Below, one piece after another: positions 39,645 through 45,575 of a DNA stretch of 45,575 bases; positions within the stretch are counted from its first letter, which is position 1; every line of letters begins with the position of its first letter. Below the pieces are notes generated by a model that worked only from the letters and a program-made list of their open reading frames with translations, was not told the origin of the DNA and did no database searches. The position numbers and the translations under genes are program-made. The DNA comes from a virus: positions 1-45,575 of IMG/VR virus record IMGVR_UViG_3300050140_000059; one strand, 5' to 3'.

Positions 39645-39832
39645 TTAGTTCCACTTCCTTCCCTAAGTTTCTTCTCGCAAGTCACGCACTTGTAAGTATC
39701 CAAGTAAACGTTAGCTACTGGTTGCTCAAACTTCAAGCCCTTCCTACCGCAAAGAGTTCTACCTTCCTCTTCGCTGATTACAACATGCGCTTTCAAAGTG
39801 CCTCTGGCAAATAGCCAAGTATAGTCAACCAT
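39641..39832 (-). CDS. 63-residue zinc-binding protein
   Basis: H15, C28 (TLCG) and CVTC at 49-52 form a His/Cys zinc site; the rest is basic. This H...CG...CxxC layout recurs in many phage microproteins. GAGAGGG precedes its ATG. ATGA overlap downstream. Confidence 0.65.
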   Translation of the reverse strand: MVDYTWLFARGTLKAHVVISEEEGRTLCGRKGLKFEQPVANVYLDTYKCVTCEKKLREGSGTK

Positions 39833-39834
39833 AA

Positions 39835-39978
39835 CTAGGCCCTCTCCTTGTGCTCTTTGATTAATTCTTTAATAGCATCTGAGATAGAAACACGGCAACC
39901 TCTCTTAGCTTGGTATTCTCCTGCAACCTTGACAAGTTCAATCTGGACATCTTCCTCGATTTTTACTGACACTTTCAT
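39835..39978 (-). CDS. Ribbon-helix-helix transcription regulator
   Basis: A 47-residue CopG/Arc-type protein. VSVKIEEDV is the DNA-contacting strand, IELVKVAGEYQAKRG the first helix, and SISDAIKELIKEHKE the second. Such proteins bind DNA as dimers at short repeats. AAGGAG precedes the ATG. The 109-nt region upstream carries repeated GGTATTA and an inverted GGTAT/ATACC, a likely operator, so it probably represses its own operon. It overlaps no neighbour. Confidence 0.8.
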   Translation of the reverse strand: MKVSVKIEEDVQIELVKVAGEYQAKRGCRVSISDAIKELIKEHKERA

Positions 39979-40018
39979 GTTCTCCTTTTTGTGCTTTTGT
40001 TACATTTAACCCTTTGTT

Positions 40019-40055
40019 GGTATAATACCATTAATACCACTAAATAGTATTTATG
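40019..40055 (-). promoter_or_regulatory. Operator-like repeats and TATA element
   Basis: On the minus strand two GGTATTA direct repeats are 2 nt apart and the second forms an inverted GGTAT/ATACC. A TATA-like CATAAATAC lies just upstream. Transcription would start near the repeats, so a ribbon-helix-helix dimer bound there would block it. Inferred from sequence layout. Confidence 0.5.
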
Positions 40056-40087
40056 GTTTGTGGTTAATGTTTTGTACCACAAAAGAA

Positions 40088-40228
40088 TTAAGATTTAGCA
40101 AGTCTATCAAATACTTCTTGATTTTCAGAAACTATTTTCTTAGTGAAGTATTCTAGGTCATCTTCTCGCCAAGGAAAGATTAACCCTAATTTTCTTCTCA
40201 CATGAGTTATTGCTTCAACAAAGTTCAT
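40088..40228 (-). CDS. 46-residue helical protein
   Basis: ATG 40228 overlaps the upstream stop (ATGA) and is preferred over an in-frame ATG 63 nt upstream that would overlap the 28-codon gene. The protein is basic then acidic (FVEAITHVRRKLGLIFPW). Unknown function. Confidence 0.5.
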   Translation of the reverse strand: MNFVEAITHVRRKLGLIFPWREDDLEYFTKKIVSENQEVFDRLAKS

Positions 40229-40311
40229 GGGCTCTCTTCCTTCTTGTTTACCCAATTCCACCATGCCCAAAGCAACGGGTCTTCCTTCCAATCAACAAGT
40301 TCATACATCAT
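40225..40311 (-). CDS. 28-residue Trp-rich microprotein
   Basis: Codes a peptide with five tryptophans (DWKEDPLLWAWWNWVNKK). ATGA overlaps on both sides and AAGGAAG 5 nt before the start support translation. Amphipathic Trp-rich peptides can bind membranes or partners. Function unknown. Confidence 0.45.
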   Translation of the reverse strand: MMYELVDWKEDPLLWAWWNWVNKKEESP

Positions 40312-40487
40312 TTTTCTTCCTTCTTGAGTTGTGTTTTGAACGCATGTTTGTAGCCATGAATCATTGCCTCGACATACAAATAATGAATCATCTCAATAGG
40401 AAACTCGTTAATCTCAGTCATTTTATCAAGCAAATCGTTTATGAATTTCCAATGCTTTTCCGCTTCTTCTCTAAAGTCTTCAGACAT
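40308..40487 (-). CDS. 59-residue helical protein
   Basis: An acidic/basic helical protein (MSEDFREEAEKHWKFINDLL, then a Met/Ile-rich helix). The ATG directly follows the methyltransferase stop and the end overlaps the next start. No family recognised. Confidence 0.6.
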   Translation of the reverse strand: MSEDFREEAEKHWKFINDLLDKMTEINEFPIEMIHYLYVEAMIHGYKHAFKTQLKKEEK

Positions 40488-41219
40488 TTATTTCTTAATC
40501 TCCGAAATGAATAACTCTAATTTCTGAGGAATATTGTCTAGACGATTTTGAGCAATCTTTTGATACGCAGGATTGATGTCGATCCCGATAAATTGCCTAC
40601 CTAACTTTTTCGCAATAGCACAAGTTGTTCCGCTGCCAAAAAAGGGGTCCAAAACAACATCATTTTCATCCGTTAAGGCTTGAATTAAATAACCAACAAG
40701 CAACTCAGGTTTTTGGGTTGGATGCCCTGTGTCTTCTTTATGATGCGCCGTAATTTTTGGATGTTCCCAAATACTACCGATATTTCGAGTTTTACCGTAA
40801 TGCTTTGATGATGAAGGAACTTTAACAACATTGAATTTTCTTTTTACAAAGGGAAAATTTAAGATTGCAAAAACTTCATAGTTTCTCGAAAAACAATCTT
40901 CACTATGAGTTATCGAGTCTAATTTATGCCAAGTAACCCAATCTGAAAGCACAAAATACTTTTCAAGAGCCTTAACAAGGACATAATTTAAGAAAGGTGG
41001 TCTTCCGCAAAATACTATACTACCATTCAACGTTAAAACTCTTTTAGCTTCAGTTAACCATGAATCAAGCCAACTGATGTAAATGTCTGCAAAGACTTCT
41101 GCATCCATTGAAAGAGAATTATATGGTGGATCAGCAAAAATCATATTTACGCTTTGATTTGAGATTTGCTTCATAATGTCAGCGCAATCGCCTTGATATA
41201 TTCTGTTTAATTCAATCAT
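40488..41219 (-). CDS. DNA amino-methyltransferase (DPPY type)
   Basis: A 243-residue beta-class enzyme. The catalytic motif is ADPPYNSL (D30-Y33) near the N-terminus and the SAM-binding motif DPFFGSGTTCAIAK near residue 195, the order of beta-class adenine-N6 or cytosine-N4 methyltransferases. ATGA overlap with the C5 methyltransferase upstream means both are made together. Protection against a host restriction system is the usual role of such phage enzymes. Target sequence unknown; no target-recognition domain is obvious. Confidence 0.92.
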   Translation of the reverse strand: MIELNRIYQGDCADIMKQISNQSVNMIFADPPYNSLSMDAEVFADIYISWLDSWLTEAKRVLTLNGSIVFCGRPPFLNYVLVKALEKYFVLSDWVTWHKLDSITHSEDCFSRNYEVFAILNFPFVKRKFNVVKVPSSSKHYGKTRNIGSIWEHPKITAHHKEDTGHPTQKPELLVGYLIQALTDENDVVLDPFFGSGTTCAIAKKLGRQFIGIDINPAYQKIAQNRLDNIPQKLELFISEIKK

Positions 41220-41887
41220 GGGATCGCCTGCTTTTCCGACAAAATGAATGACACTTCTTTACTTTCTAATGCTTCTCTGCAAGCTTTAGCGAATGCTTGA
41301 CTACAAGTCAGAGGAATCTTAGCGTGAACCCATTTGCGTAATTTATTAGTTCTCATGGCTGGCTCCATGTAGCTATAATTCGGTTGGTCGCGCCCATTCT
41401 TGTTTTTAACCCGAATTTTTATTCTCATGTCACGTGGCATAAGGAAAAGGGGATAGTTCCCATAGAACACATGACGCTTACCATAAGTGATAAAGCCTAT
41501 AGACCTAGGCTTGATGCTATCGAAATATTTTGTTAGCAACGCCACATTCTCCATAATCCAATAAGTGGGTTTTGCATCTTCAACAAATTGCAGATATGCC
41601 CTAATTATGGAAATCCCATTTTCAGGGTTAGGTTTATCTTTCCATTTCTTACCATAAAGCAAGCTGATTTGCGAAAAGTCTCGGCATGGCGGGCTTCCCC
41701 AAATCACATCATAGCCCTTAAAGTCTTCACCTTTCAAATCTTTAATATCTGCTTTCAGGAACTTATGCTTGTAACCTTTGCTTGGCATATCCTCAATGTC
41801 TATACCGAGTACATCGAAGTCTTCTTTAGCGAATCCGTCTGACACGCCGCCTAAACCGCAAAAACAATCAAGCATCTTTAAGGTCAT
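41216..41887 (-). CDS. DNA cytosine-5 methyltransferase
   Basis: A 223-residue Dcm-type enzyme. Motif I is LDCFCGLGGVSDGF, the catalytic Cys is C68 in GSPPCRDF, and motif VI is MENVALL (E113-V115). It is short for the family, with a small recognition region. ATG 41887 overlaps the upstream stop (ATGA) with GAAGGT 6 nt before it, and is preferred over an in-frame start 39 nt upstream. Paired with the DPPY enzyme, it would modify viral DNA on two bases. Confidence 0.92.
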   Translation of the reverse strand: MTLKMLDCFCGLGGVSDGFAKEDFDVLGIDIEDMPSKGYKHKFLKADIKDLKGEDFKGYDVIWGSPPCRDFSQISLLYGKKWKDKPNPENGISIIRAYLQFVEDAKPTYWIMENVALLTKYFDSIKPRSIGFITYGKRHVFYGNYPLFLMPRDMRIKIRVKNKNGRDQPNYSYMEPAMRTNKLRKWVHAKIPLTCSQAFAKACREALESKEVSFILSEKQAIP

Positions 41888-42276
41888 GTTGTTACCTTCT
41901 TGTTGTTTAATTCTGACGAAATGCACTGAAGAGAAACATCTTTTTCTGAATTGTATTTTTTATATGCAAACTCGATTTCATAATAGTCTGGTGGAAGTGT
42001 ATTAACACTCCAAGCTATTTCTTGCCAGAAAGTTTTGAATCTTGAATTAGGAATTATTCTGCATCTGAGTAAATCCCAAATTGGACCTTGTTTTTTCTCT
42101 TTTAATGTTAACATTTGATCTACTTTTCGATGGAAAACAGGAGGAGCTTGACCCATAGGTGAAGTTCTACATATTGAATCCGTTTCCATTGATAGATAAT
42201 CAATTTTTTTCTGAATTGTGGCATATCTTTCTAAGAGTTTAAGAAGATTTTTATCCATTACTGGAATTGTTGTCAT
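41884..42276 (-). CDS. 130-residue protein, unknown
   Basis: A mostly helical charged protein (LKLLERYATIQKKIDYLSME) with PPVFHRK and PPDYYEIEF. ATG 42276 is used rather than TTG 42285, since it is the better codon with GGA about 11 nt upstream. It is coupled to the C5 methyltransferase by ATGA, so it may be its partner. No family recognised. Confidence 0.6.
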   Translation of the reverse strand: MTTIPVMDKNLLKLLERYATIQKKIDYLSMETDSICRTSPMGQAPPVFHRKVDQMLTLKEKKQGPIWDLLRCRIIPNSRFKTFWQEIAWSVNTLPPDYYEIEFAYKKYNSEKDVSLQCISSELNNKKVTT

Positions 42277-42278
42277 TG

Positions 42279-42509
42279 TTAACAAGTTCCTTTACTGCAT
42301 TTTGCCGTTAAAGAAGACGCTTTTTTCGGCTGAACAAACAGAGACAGCCAACATTTCAAGTGGTAAATGCGACTACGCAAACGCGTTTTCTGCACCCAAA
42401 TCCTATCGCCATCATGGAAAGGTTGCTGGCAACTTTGTCTGCGGCATTTAGTGTCTGGGTAGATATGGCGGTACCGTTCACGGTAGATGCCTTCGTGACT
42501 ATGCGTCAA
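42279..42509 (-). CDS. 76-residue zinc-finger-like protein
   Basis: C22, C27, H50 and C53 in the context CRRQSCQQPFHDGDRIWV ... YHLKCWLSL match the LIM/PARP-like C-x4-C...H-x2-C shape. TTG start overlapping the upstream stop (TTGA). Likely a nucleic-acid-end or protein-binding zinc finger. Confidence 0.6.
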   Translation of the reverse strand: MTHSHEGIYRERYRHIYPDTKCRRQSCQQPFHDGDRIWVQKTRLRSRIYHLKCWLSLFVQPKKASSLTAKCSKGTC

Positions 42510-42925
42510 GAAAAAGCCTCTTTTTTAACTGCTAAATCAAGAATCAGTTTCGCCTGCGGAACACGATTTTCATACTCCCTCGCTTTCTTAACCCATTTAC
42601 CTCGCCACTCAGCATTAGGATGCATGCTCCACTGTTCAATTACCATGCTGAAAGTTTTAGTCATGCCCTCAATCTCTCGTACTGTCTGCAAATTCACTTC
42701 AGGAACTAATTTTTGCTGTGAATCATCAACAAGTTTGACGCTGTAACGTTTCTTGAAAACCTGATAGTCTTCTTCACTTAGATATTTTAGGGTATGTAAC
42801 CCTTCGTTTAATGCGTAGAGACCCGCGTAGGAATTGCCCAGTTCCATGTTGGCTTGAAGTTTAATTAGGGCTAACCGCATTTTCGCGTTTAAAAGAAGAG
42901 GTAGATAATGATCTTGACTACGCAA
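42506..42925 (-). CDS. 139-residue helical protein
   Basis: TTG start with GGAGGT 9 nt upstream. Helical throughout with repeated Ala/Leu/Glu segments (RLALIKLQANMELG, AGLYALNEGLHTLKYL). The layout resembles the 96-residue helical protein at 29807-30097, perhaps a distant paralogue. No enzyme motif seen. Confidence 0.6.
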   Translation of the reverse strand: MRSQDHYLPLLLNAKMRLALIKLQANMELGNSYAGLYALNEGLHTLKYLSEEDYQVFKKRYSVKLVDDSQQKLVPEVNLQTVREIEGMTKTFSMVIEQWSMHPNAEWRGKWVKKAREYENRVPQAKLILDLAVKKEAFS

Positions 42926-42927
42926 AA

Positions 42928-43062
42928 CTAGTTGACCTCCACACTGAATATATCTTTTTTAGATAGTATAGTGTTCGCTTGACTACTTTCCTCAGACGTA
43001 CGTAAGTACATACTGTTACTCTTTTTTTTATTATCTGTTTTTTGTTCTTTCTGACAGTTCAT
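42928..43062 (-). CDS. 44-residue hydrophilic protein
   Basis: ATG overlaps the nuclease stop (ATGA) and GGAG lies 10 nt upstream. Rich in Lys, Ser, Asn and Glu, probably disordered. Its last codons contain the Shine-Dalgarno for the gene at 42925. Unknown function. Confidence 0.5.
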   Translation of the reverse strand: MNCQKEQKTDNKKKSNSMYLRTSEESSQANTILSKKDIFSVEVN

Positions 43063-43400
43063 TCTGTTTTCTCTCCGATGAATGTTTGAATTTGATTTGT
43101 TATTTCCGTGAGTTTCTCTTTAGTTAATGGCGCATCATATGGAATTCTGAGTACGTTCCAGCCTTGAATTTCCAGTAGGTTATCAATTTCCTCGTCCTTT
43201 TCCTGGCGTTTCCGATGAACCTGACCGTCCAAGTAAACAGATTTGCGTTTTTCTTTCCACATGAAATCTGGAATAGTCGCCTTCAAAATTATCGGTTGTT
43301 GCGTAACCATCCCCTTTGTTAAGTCGCGTCGGCTAAGTTCTTTGAACACCTCTAATTCAGCATTCGATACTGAGGGGTGAAGTCTTTTTTTATAACTCAT
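43059..43400 (-). CDS. Vsr/DUF559-like endonuclease
   Basis: A 113-residue protein with the fold pattern of very-short-patch-repair/DUF559 nucleases: an early Glu (NAELEVF), TIPDFMWKE (D45), VYLDGQVHR (D58, metal/catalytic) and GWNVLRIPYDAPL at the end. ATG 43400 is preferred over the longer frame from 43457, which overlaps the zinc gene at 43403. GGAG is about 11 nt upstream. A nickase-like or recombination nuclease; target unknown. Confidence 0.75.
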   Translation of the reverse strand: MSYKKRLHPSVSNAELEVFKELSRRDLTKGMVTQQPIILKATIPDFMWKEKRKSVYLDGQVHRKRQEKDEEIDNLLEIQGWNVLRIPYDAPLTKEKLTEITNQIQTFIGEKTE

Positions 43401-43402
43401 TT

Positions 43403-43534
43403 TCAAAAGCACTCCAATGTTTTCGTTGATGAAGCGTACTTGTCGAAGTCGTAGCATTCACGGCAAAACTGAGACTTATGCAGAATGCAGGTGTCACACG
43501 TTTTTTGTCGGCGAGATTTATCTTTAGCCTTCAT
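43403..43534 (-). CDS. 43-residue CxxC zinc protein
   Basis: CDTC at 13-16 and CREC at 24-27, plus a last Cys at 42, with basic flanks (KAKDKSRRQK). The ATG directly follows the upstream TAG. Probably a nucleic-acid-binding zinc knuckle. It was masked by a longer frame of the nuclease. Confidence 0.6.
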   Translation of the reverse strand: MKAKDKSRRQKTCDTCILHKSQFCRECYDFDKYASSTKTLECF

Positions 43535-43720
43535 CTAAGATGACCCCTTCTTTTCTTGAAGGCTTAAAAGCCACGTTTCAAGCTGCTTTTCTTTTCCCGC
43601 GTCTGCTTCCACATAGCAATCGCAGTCCACCACATTCGGGTAATCTTGAGCTGATGTGAAAACCATCGCCAAAACCTTCCTGTTCCTGAAGCCTATGAAC
43701 AACTTGACTTTAGCCTTCAC
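43535..43720 (-). CDS. 61-residue protein, unknown
   Basis: GTG start overlapping the upstream stop (GTGA). A beta-like hydrophobic N-terminus (KVKLFIGFRNRKVLAMVF), CDCY, and a helical basic end. No family recognised. Confidence 0.55.
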   Translation of the reverse strand: MKAKVKLFIGFRNRKVLAMVFTSAQDYPNVVDCDCYVEADAGKEKQLETWLLSLQEKKGSS

Positions 43721-43854
43721 CGCTTAGGCCTCCGTATAACAAACAAGATTTCATAAAGTAGATACATGTAGCAGACGAGGCAGTTCGGTTCGCTCCAGCA
43801 ACGCAGACTGTCCGAACCATGATAGAACATTCTTAGAAATTCAGGCGCCCTCAT
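43717..43854 (-). CDS. 45-residue Cys-containing protein
   Basis: C19, C25 and C28 (CWSEPNCLVC) followed by a hydrophobic Tyr/Leu-rich stretch and a basic end. ATG preceded by GGAG 8 nt away and GTGA overlap downstream. Possibly zinc-binding or membrane-peripheral. Confidence 0.55.
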   Translation of the reverse strand: MRAPEFLRMFYHGSDSLRCWSEPNCLVCYMYLLYEILFVIRRPKR

Positions 43855-43856
43855 TT

Positions 43857-43985
43857 TTAGTCTCCTATCACGCTTGTCTGCTCAGGATTAAGCTGCCTGG
43901 ATAACTCGTTTAAGCCGATTCCAACGAGTACGCCAATGAGGAAGCCGCCTAAAAGAAAAAGAAGCGCGATTACAACATCCATCAT
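43857..43985 (-). CDS. 42-residue single-span membrane protein
   Basis: MMDVVIALLFLLGGFLIGVL continues as one transmembrane helix (residues 4-25), followed by a hydrophilic tail (NELSRQLNPEQTSV). GGAG is 8 nt before the ATG and the start overlaps the upstream stop (ATGA). A candidate holin, antiholin or envelope factor; function unknown. Confidence 0.65.
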   Translation of the reverse strand: MMDVVIALLFLLGGFLIGVLVGIGLNELSRQLNPEQTSVIGD

Positions 43986-44113
43986 TTTTCTATCTCCAAA
44001 AGTTTATCAACGTAAAAATGAAAACCTTCATTATCAACAATCAAGTCAACCTCAATGTTTCTTACGGAAAATCCGATTTGAAACTGCAGATTCTTTCGTT
44101 TGCCTTCGCTCAC
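43982..44113 (-). CDS. 43-residue small protein
   Basis: GTG start overlapping the upstream stop (GTGA) and ATGA overlap downstream. Alternating beta-like strands (LQFQIGFSVRNIEVDLIVD). No motif. Confidence 0.55.
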   Translation of the reverse strand: MSEGKRKNLQFQIGFSVRNIEVDLIVDNEGFHFYVDKLLEIEK

Positions 44114-44502
44114 GTTGAAACCTCCAAAGGTTTCTTCTCAAAAAGCGCGGGGTTAACGCAGTAGAGGCCTGCGGAGACAGCGACTATTTTTGGCACGCCA
44201 TCCACGCTGAAATCCTTGCTTGAAGCTTCATTGACTCTGCGGTCGACAGTGCGTTTGCTTCGGTATTCCTTCCAGGGCCACTCGTCGTCTGCTCGCAACT
44301 TGCCTATTTTTTCGGTTACTATCCTGTAGATGTCAGCGAGGTCGGCGGGTCTGTGCTCCGTAAAGGCGATTTTGTAGACGGCTTCAACCGCGAGTTTGCG
44401 GATGGCTGCGCATTCTGATTCTGTGGCGGGCACAAGTTGAGGCTTCCAACACGGTAACTTGAGCGTGGTACTGCTGCGCGGAAAAACGTCCAGTTGAGTC
44501 AT
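44110..44502 (-). CDS. Winged-helix-like DNA-binding protein (possible)
   Basis: A 130-residue protein. Residues 30-105 contain a helix-turn-helix-like arrangement: AVEAVYKIAFTEHRPADLAD, IYRIVTEKIGKL, then KRTVDRRVNEAS as a candidate recognition helix, and a beta wing after it. ATGA upstream and GTGA downstream overlaps. GAGGA is 9 nt before the ATG. An early regulator is possible; no named family is assigned. Confidence 0.55.
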   Translation of the reverse strand: MTQLDVFPRSSTTLKLPCWKPQLVPATESECAAIRKLAVEAVYKIAFTEHRPADLADIYRIVTEKIGKLRADDEWPWKEYRSKRTVDRRVNEASSKDFSVDGVPKIVAVSAGLYCVNPALFEKKPLEVST

Positions 44503-44633
44503 TTTTGGAGTTCCTCTTTATTTGGATAAGGTTTTGTTGCGCATCCTCTCGATTGGTATTTGCATTTATTTTCTGATGTATCGCATTTCAGTGTATATTT
44601 TTCACATCTTACAAATGGTGAAAAGCAGGTCAT
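44499..44633 (-). CDS. 44-residue protein with evenly spaced cysteines
   Basis: Cysteines at 3, 10, 17, 24 and 31, exactly seven residues apart (C-x6-C repeated). GAGGA is 9 nt before the ATG and ATGA overlaps occur at both ends. The regular spacing could place all five on one face of a helix, or make a metal-binding strip. Unknown function. Confidence 0.6.
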   Translation of the reverse strand: MTCFSPFVRCEKYTLKCDTSENKCKYQSRGCATKPYPNKEELQK

Positions 44634-44905
44634 TGTTTTAGTTCCTCTAAAAGTTTGGATTTTGCACTCCTCCGAATCATTCGGCGCCTTCGTTGATAAT
44701 CTTTCTGATAAGCTTTGTAATGTGGACTTTGCTGGTAAGTTCTCGCGTAGGATGCGCGGCGGACTTTGAGTTCCGCTGTAGTCTGCTTGGTGAGTTTCTC
44801 ACGAATAATTTGTTCGTAATGTTTTGATTCTGCTTGCTGAAACTCGCTCCAGCTTCCAACCCAGGCTTCCCAGCGCTTGGCGCGTTCAACCACGTTAACC
44901 GTCAT
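44630..44905 (-). CDS. 91-residue very basic protein
   Basis: ATG 44905 has GGAG 9 nt upstream and is preferred over ATG 44920. The N-terminal half is helical with Trp residues. The C-terminal half is extremely basic (AYQKDYQRRRRMIRRSAKSK) with Tyr-Gln repeats like those of HNH gene N-termini. It probably binds DNA or RNA. Confidence 0.6.
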   Translation of the reverse strand: MTVNVVERAKRWEAWVGSWSEFQQAESKHYEQIIREKLTKQTTAELKVRRASYARTYQQSPHYKAYQKDYQRRRRMIRRSAKSKLLEELKQ

Positions 44906-44925
44906 GCTTTTATTCTCCATCTAAA

Positions 44926-45285
44926 TCATTTAGGAATTTGCCACCTTGATTCGCGTCCGTCTTTTATCCATTTTCCGTCGAGCATGTTAGCGATTTCGTT
45001 CATCTGCTCCCATTTTTCAACGCTTACAAACCTAGTTTTAACATTATAATGCTCAGTGGCTTCGGTGACGGTTAGGAACTGTCTGAGGTCAGGCGGAAAA
45101 GTTTGGCGTAGGTCTTCAGCGTTCTTGAATTTGGCTTGCGGCTTTTCAAGTTCAGGCGGCTTGGCTTTGTCGTATTTCAAGACGTCAGGAACAATAGAGG
45201 GTTCAGTGCCGAGGGCTTCGTTTGCCATCATGAGGAGTTCTAGGGCTTGTTTAATCATTTTCTTGGCAGATGCAACGTCAGTCAT
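44926..45285 (-). CDS. 119-residue protein, unknown
   Basis: A helical N-terminus (AKKMIKQALELLMMANEAL) is followed by a Pro/Lys linker (PPELEKPQAKFKNAED). The C-terminal part is folded (FVSVEKWEQMNEIANMLDGK, then WIKDGRESRW). ATGA overlap with the zinc gene upstream. No family recognised. Confidence 0.6.
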   Translation of the reverse strand: MTDVASAKKMIKQALELLMMANEALGTEPSIVPDVLKYDKAKPPELEKPQAKFKNAEDLRQTFPPDLRQFLTVTEATEHYNVKTRFVSVEKWEQMNEIANMLDGKWIKDGRESRWQIPK

Positions 45286-45575
45286 GTTTTCGCCTCCTCT
45301 GCGGGTTTCTCGTAGAGCGTCATGCGAATCGCTTTTGCGTAGCGGTCTAGCACAACGTAGCCTTTTTCAAGCGCGTCTTTGACGCCTGTGACTTCGCATT
45401 CAATCATGTCCAGCATTTTCGGCTCGGTTTTTGGCTCTTCAATGTACTCAGTAAAATCAAGGCTTCGGCAGTAAGGGCAAACATGGCTTTCTAAAATGCC
45501 GACCTTTTCAATGGCTTCTTGAAGTTTTGCGGGGTAAACAAATGTTTTCTTGCAACTTTGGCAAATAAATTTCAT
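45282..45575 (-). CDS. 97-residue zinc-ribbon protein, first gene of the window
   Basis: C6-x2-C9 (CQSC) and CPYC near residue 33 form a zinc ribbon, followed by a helical acidic half (DMIECEVTGVKDALEKGYVV). The ATG is the last base of the window, so its upstream region cannot be seen. If the map is circular, its leader is the end of the HNH gene, where GAGGTGA abuts the ATG with no spacer. ATGA overlap downstream. Confidence 0.7.
   Translation of the reverse strand: MKFICQSCKKTFVYPAKLQEAIEKVGILESHVCPYCRSLDFTEYIEEPKTEPKMLDMIECEVTGVKDALEKGYVVLDRYAKAIRMTLYEKPAEEAKT

Overview
The window looks like the genome, or nearly all of the genome, of a tailed double-stranded DNA virus (Caudoviricetes type). 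Every gene I can support lies on the minus strand, so transcription runs from 45575 down to 1. The host is most likely an archaeon. This is an inference from strong GGAG/GAGGTGA ribosome-binding sites, TATA-like elements, a ribbon-helix-helix regulator, about twenty small CxxC zinc proteins, Ig-like surface domains of archaeal flavour and an archaeal-type KGEHF gene. An uncultured Bathyarchaeia-like host is possible but unproven. The sequence starts exactly on a stop codon and ends exactly on a start codon, which fits a circular map opened at a gene boundary, or trimming. I see no tRNA, CRISPR array, integrase, polymerase, primase, helicase or obvious lysis enzyme.

Reading in transcription order: (1) 45575-37344 is an early/accessory block of tightly overlapping small genes (ATGA/GTGA/TTGA couplings). 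It holds many zinc microproteins, a Vsr/DUF559-like nuclease, a C5-cytosine methyltransferase and a DPPY-type amino-methyltransferase in tandem, and a ribbon-helix-helix repressor with a repeat-rich upstream region. (2) 37343-25519 is packaging and head: a collagen-like membrane protein, an anchored Ig-like protein, small and large terminase, portal, a Mu-F-like minor head module, a prohead protease/scaffold fusion and the major capsid protein. An HNH endonuclease gene has split a KGEHF-family gene between terminase and portal. (3) 25415-16072 is a sugar and glycosylation cassette: GT4 and two-domain glycosyltransferases, a short UDP-sugar dehydrogenase, a C-methyltransferase-cupin fusion, a DegT aminotransferase, two more methyltransferases and an SDR epimerase/dehydratase. 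(4) 16082-9156 holds surface and adhesion proteins: an 1144-residue GT[LVI]-repeat protein, a membrane-anchored beta-helix protein and smaller beta proteins. (5) 9154-492 is neck and tail: connector, tail completion, tail tube, frameshifted tail chaperones, an HK97-gp10-like protein, tape measure and distal tail/fibre proteins, ending with two tandem paralogues. (6) 381-1 is a free-standing HNH endonuclease.

The glycosylation and adhesin cassettes interrupt the usual capsid-to-connector order. The capsid or tail surface is therefore probably decorated with a modified sugar and carries long repetitive host-contact proteins.

Several genes lack ATG, GTG and TTG at the right place but have well-spaced Shine-Dalgarno sites in front of ATT or ATA (8187, 24159, 32411, 33346). 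This recurring pattern, the split gene at 32427-33346 and the +1-type frameshift at 6704-6707 are the most interesting signals. Many genes of 25-59 codons reported here were found by reading the gaps between larger genes.
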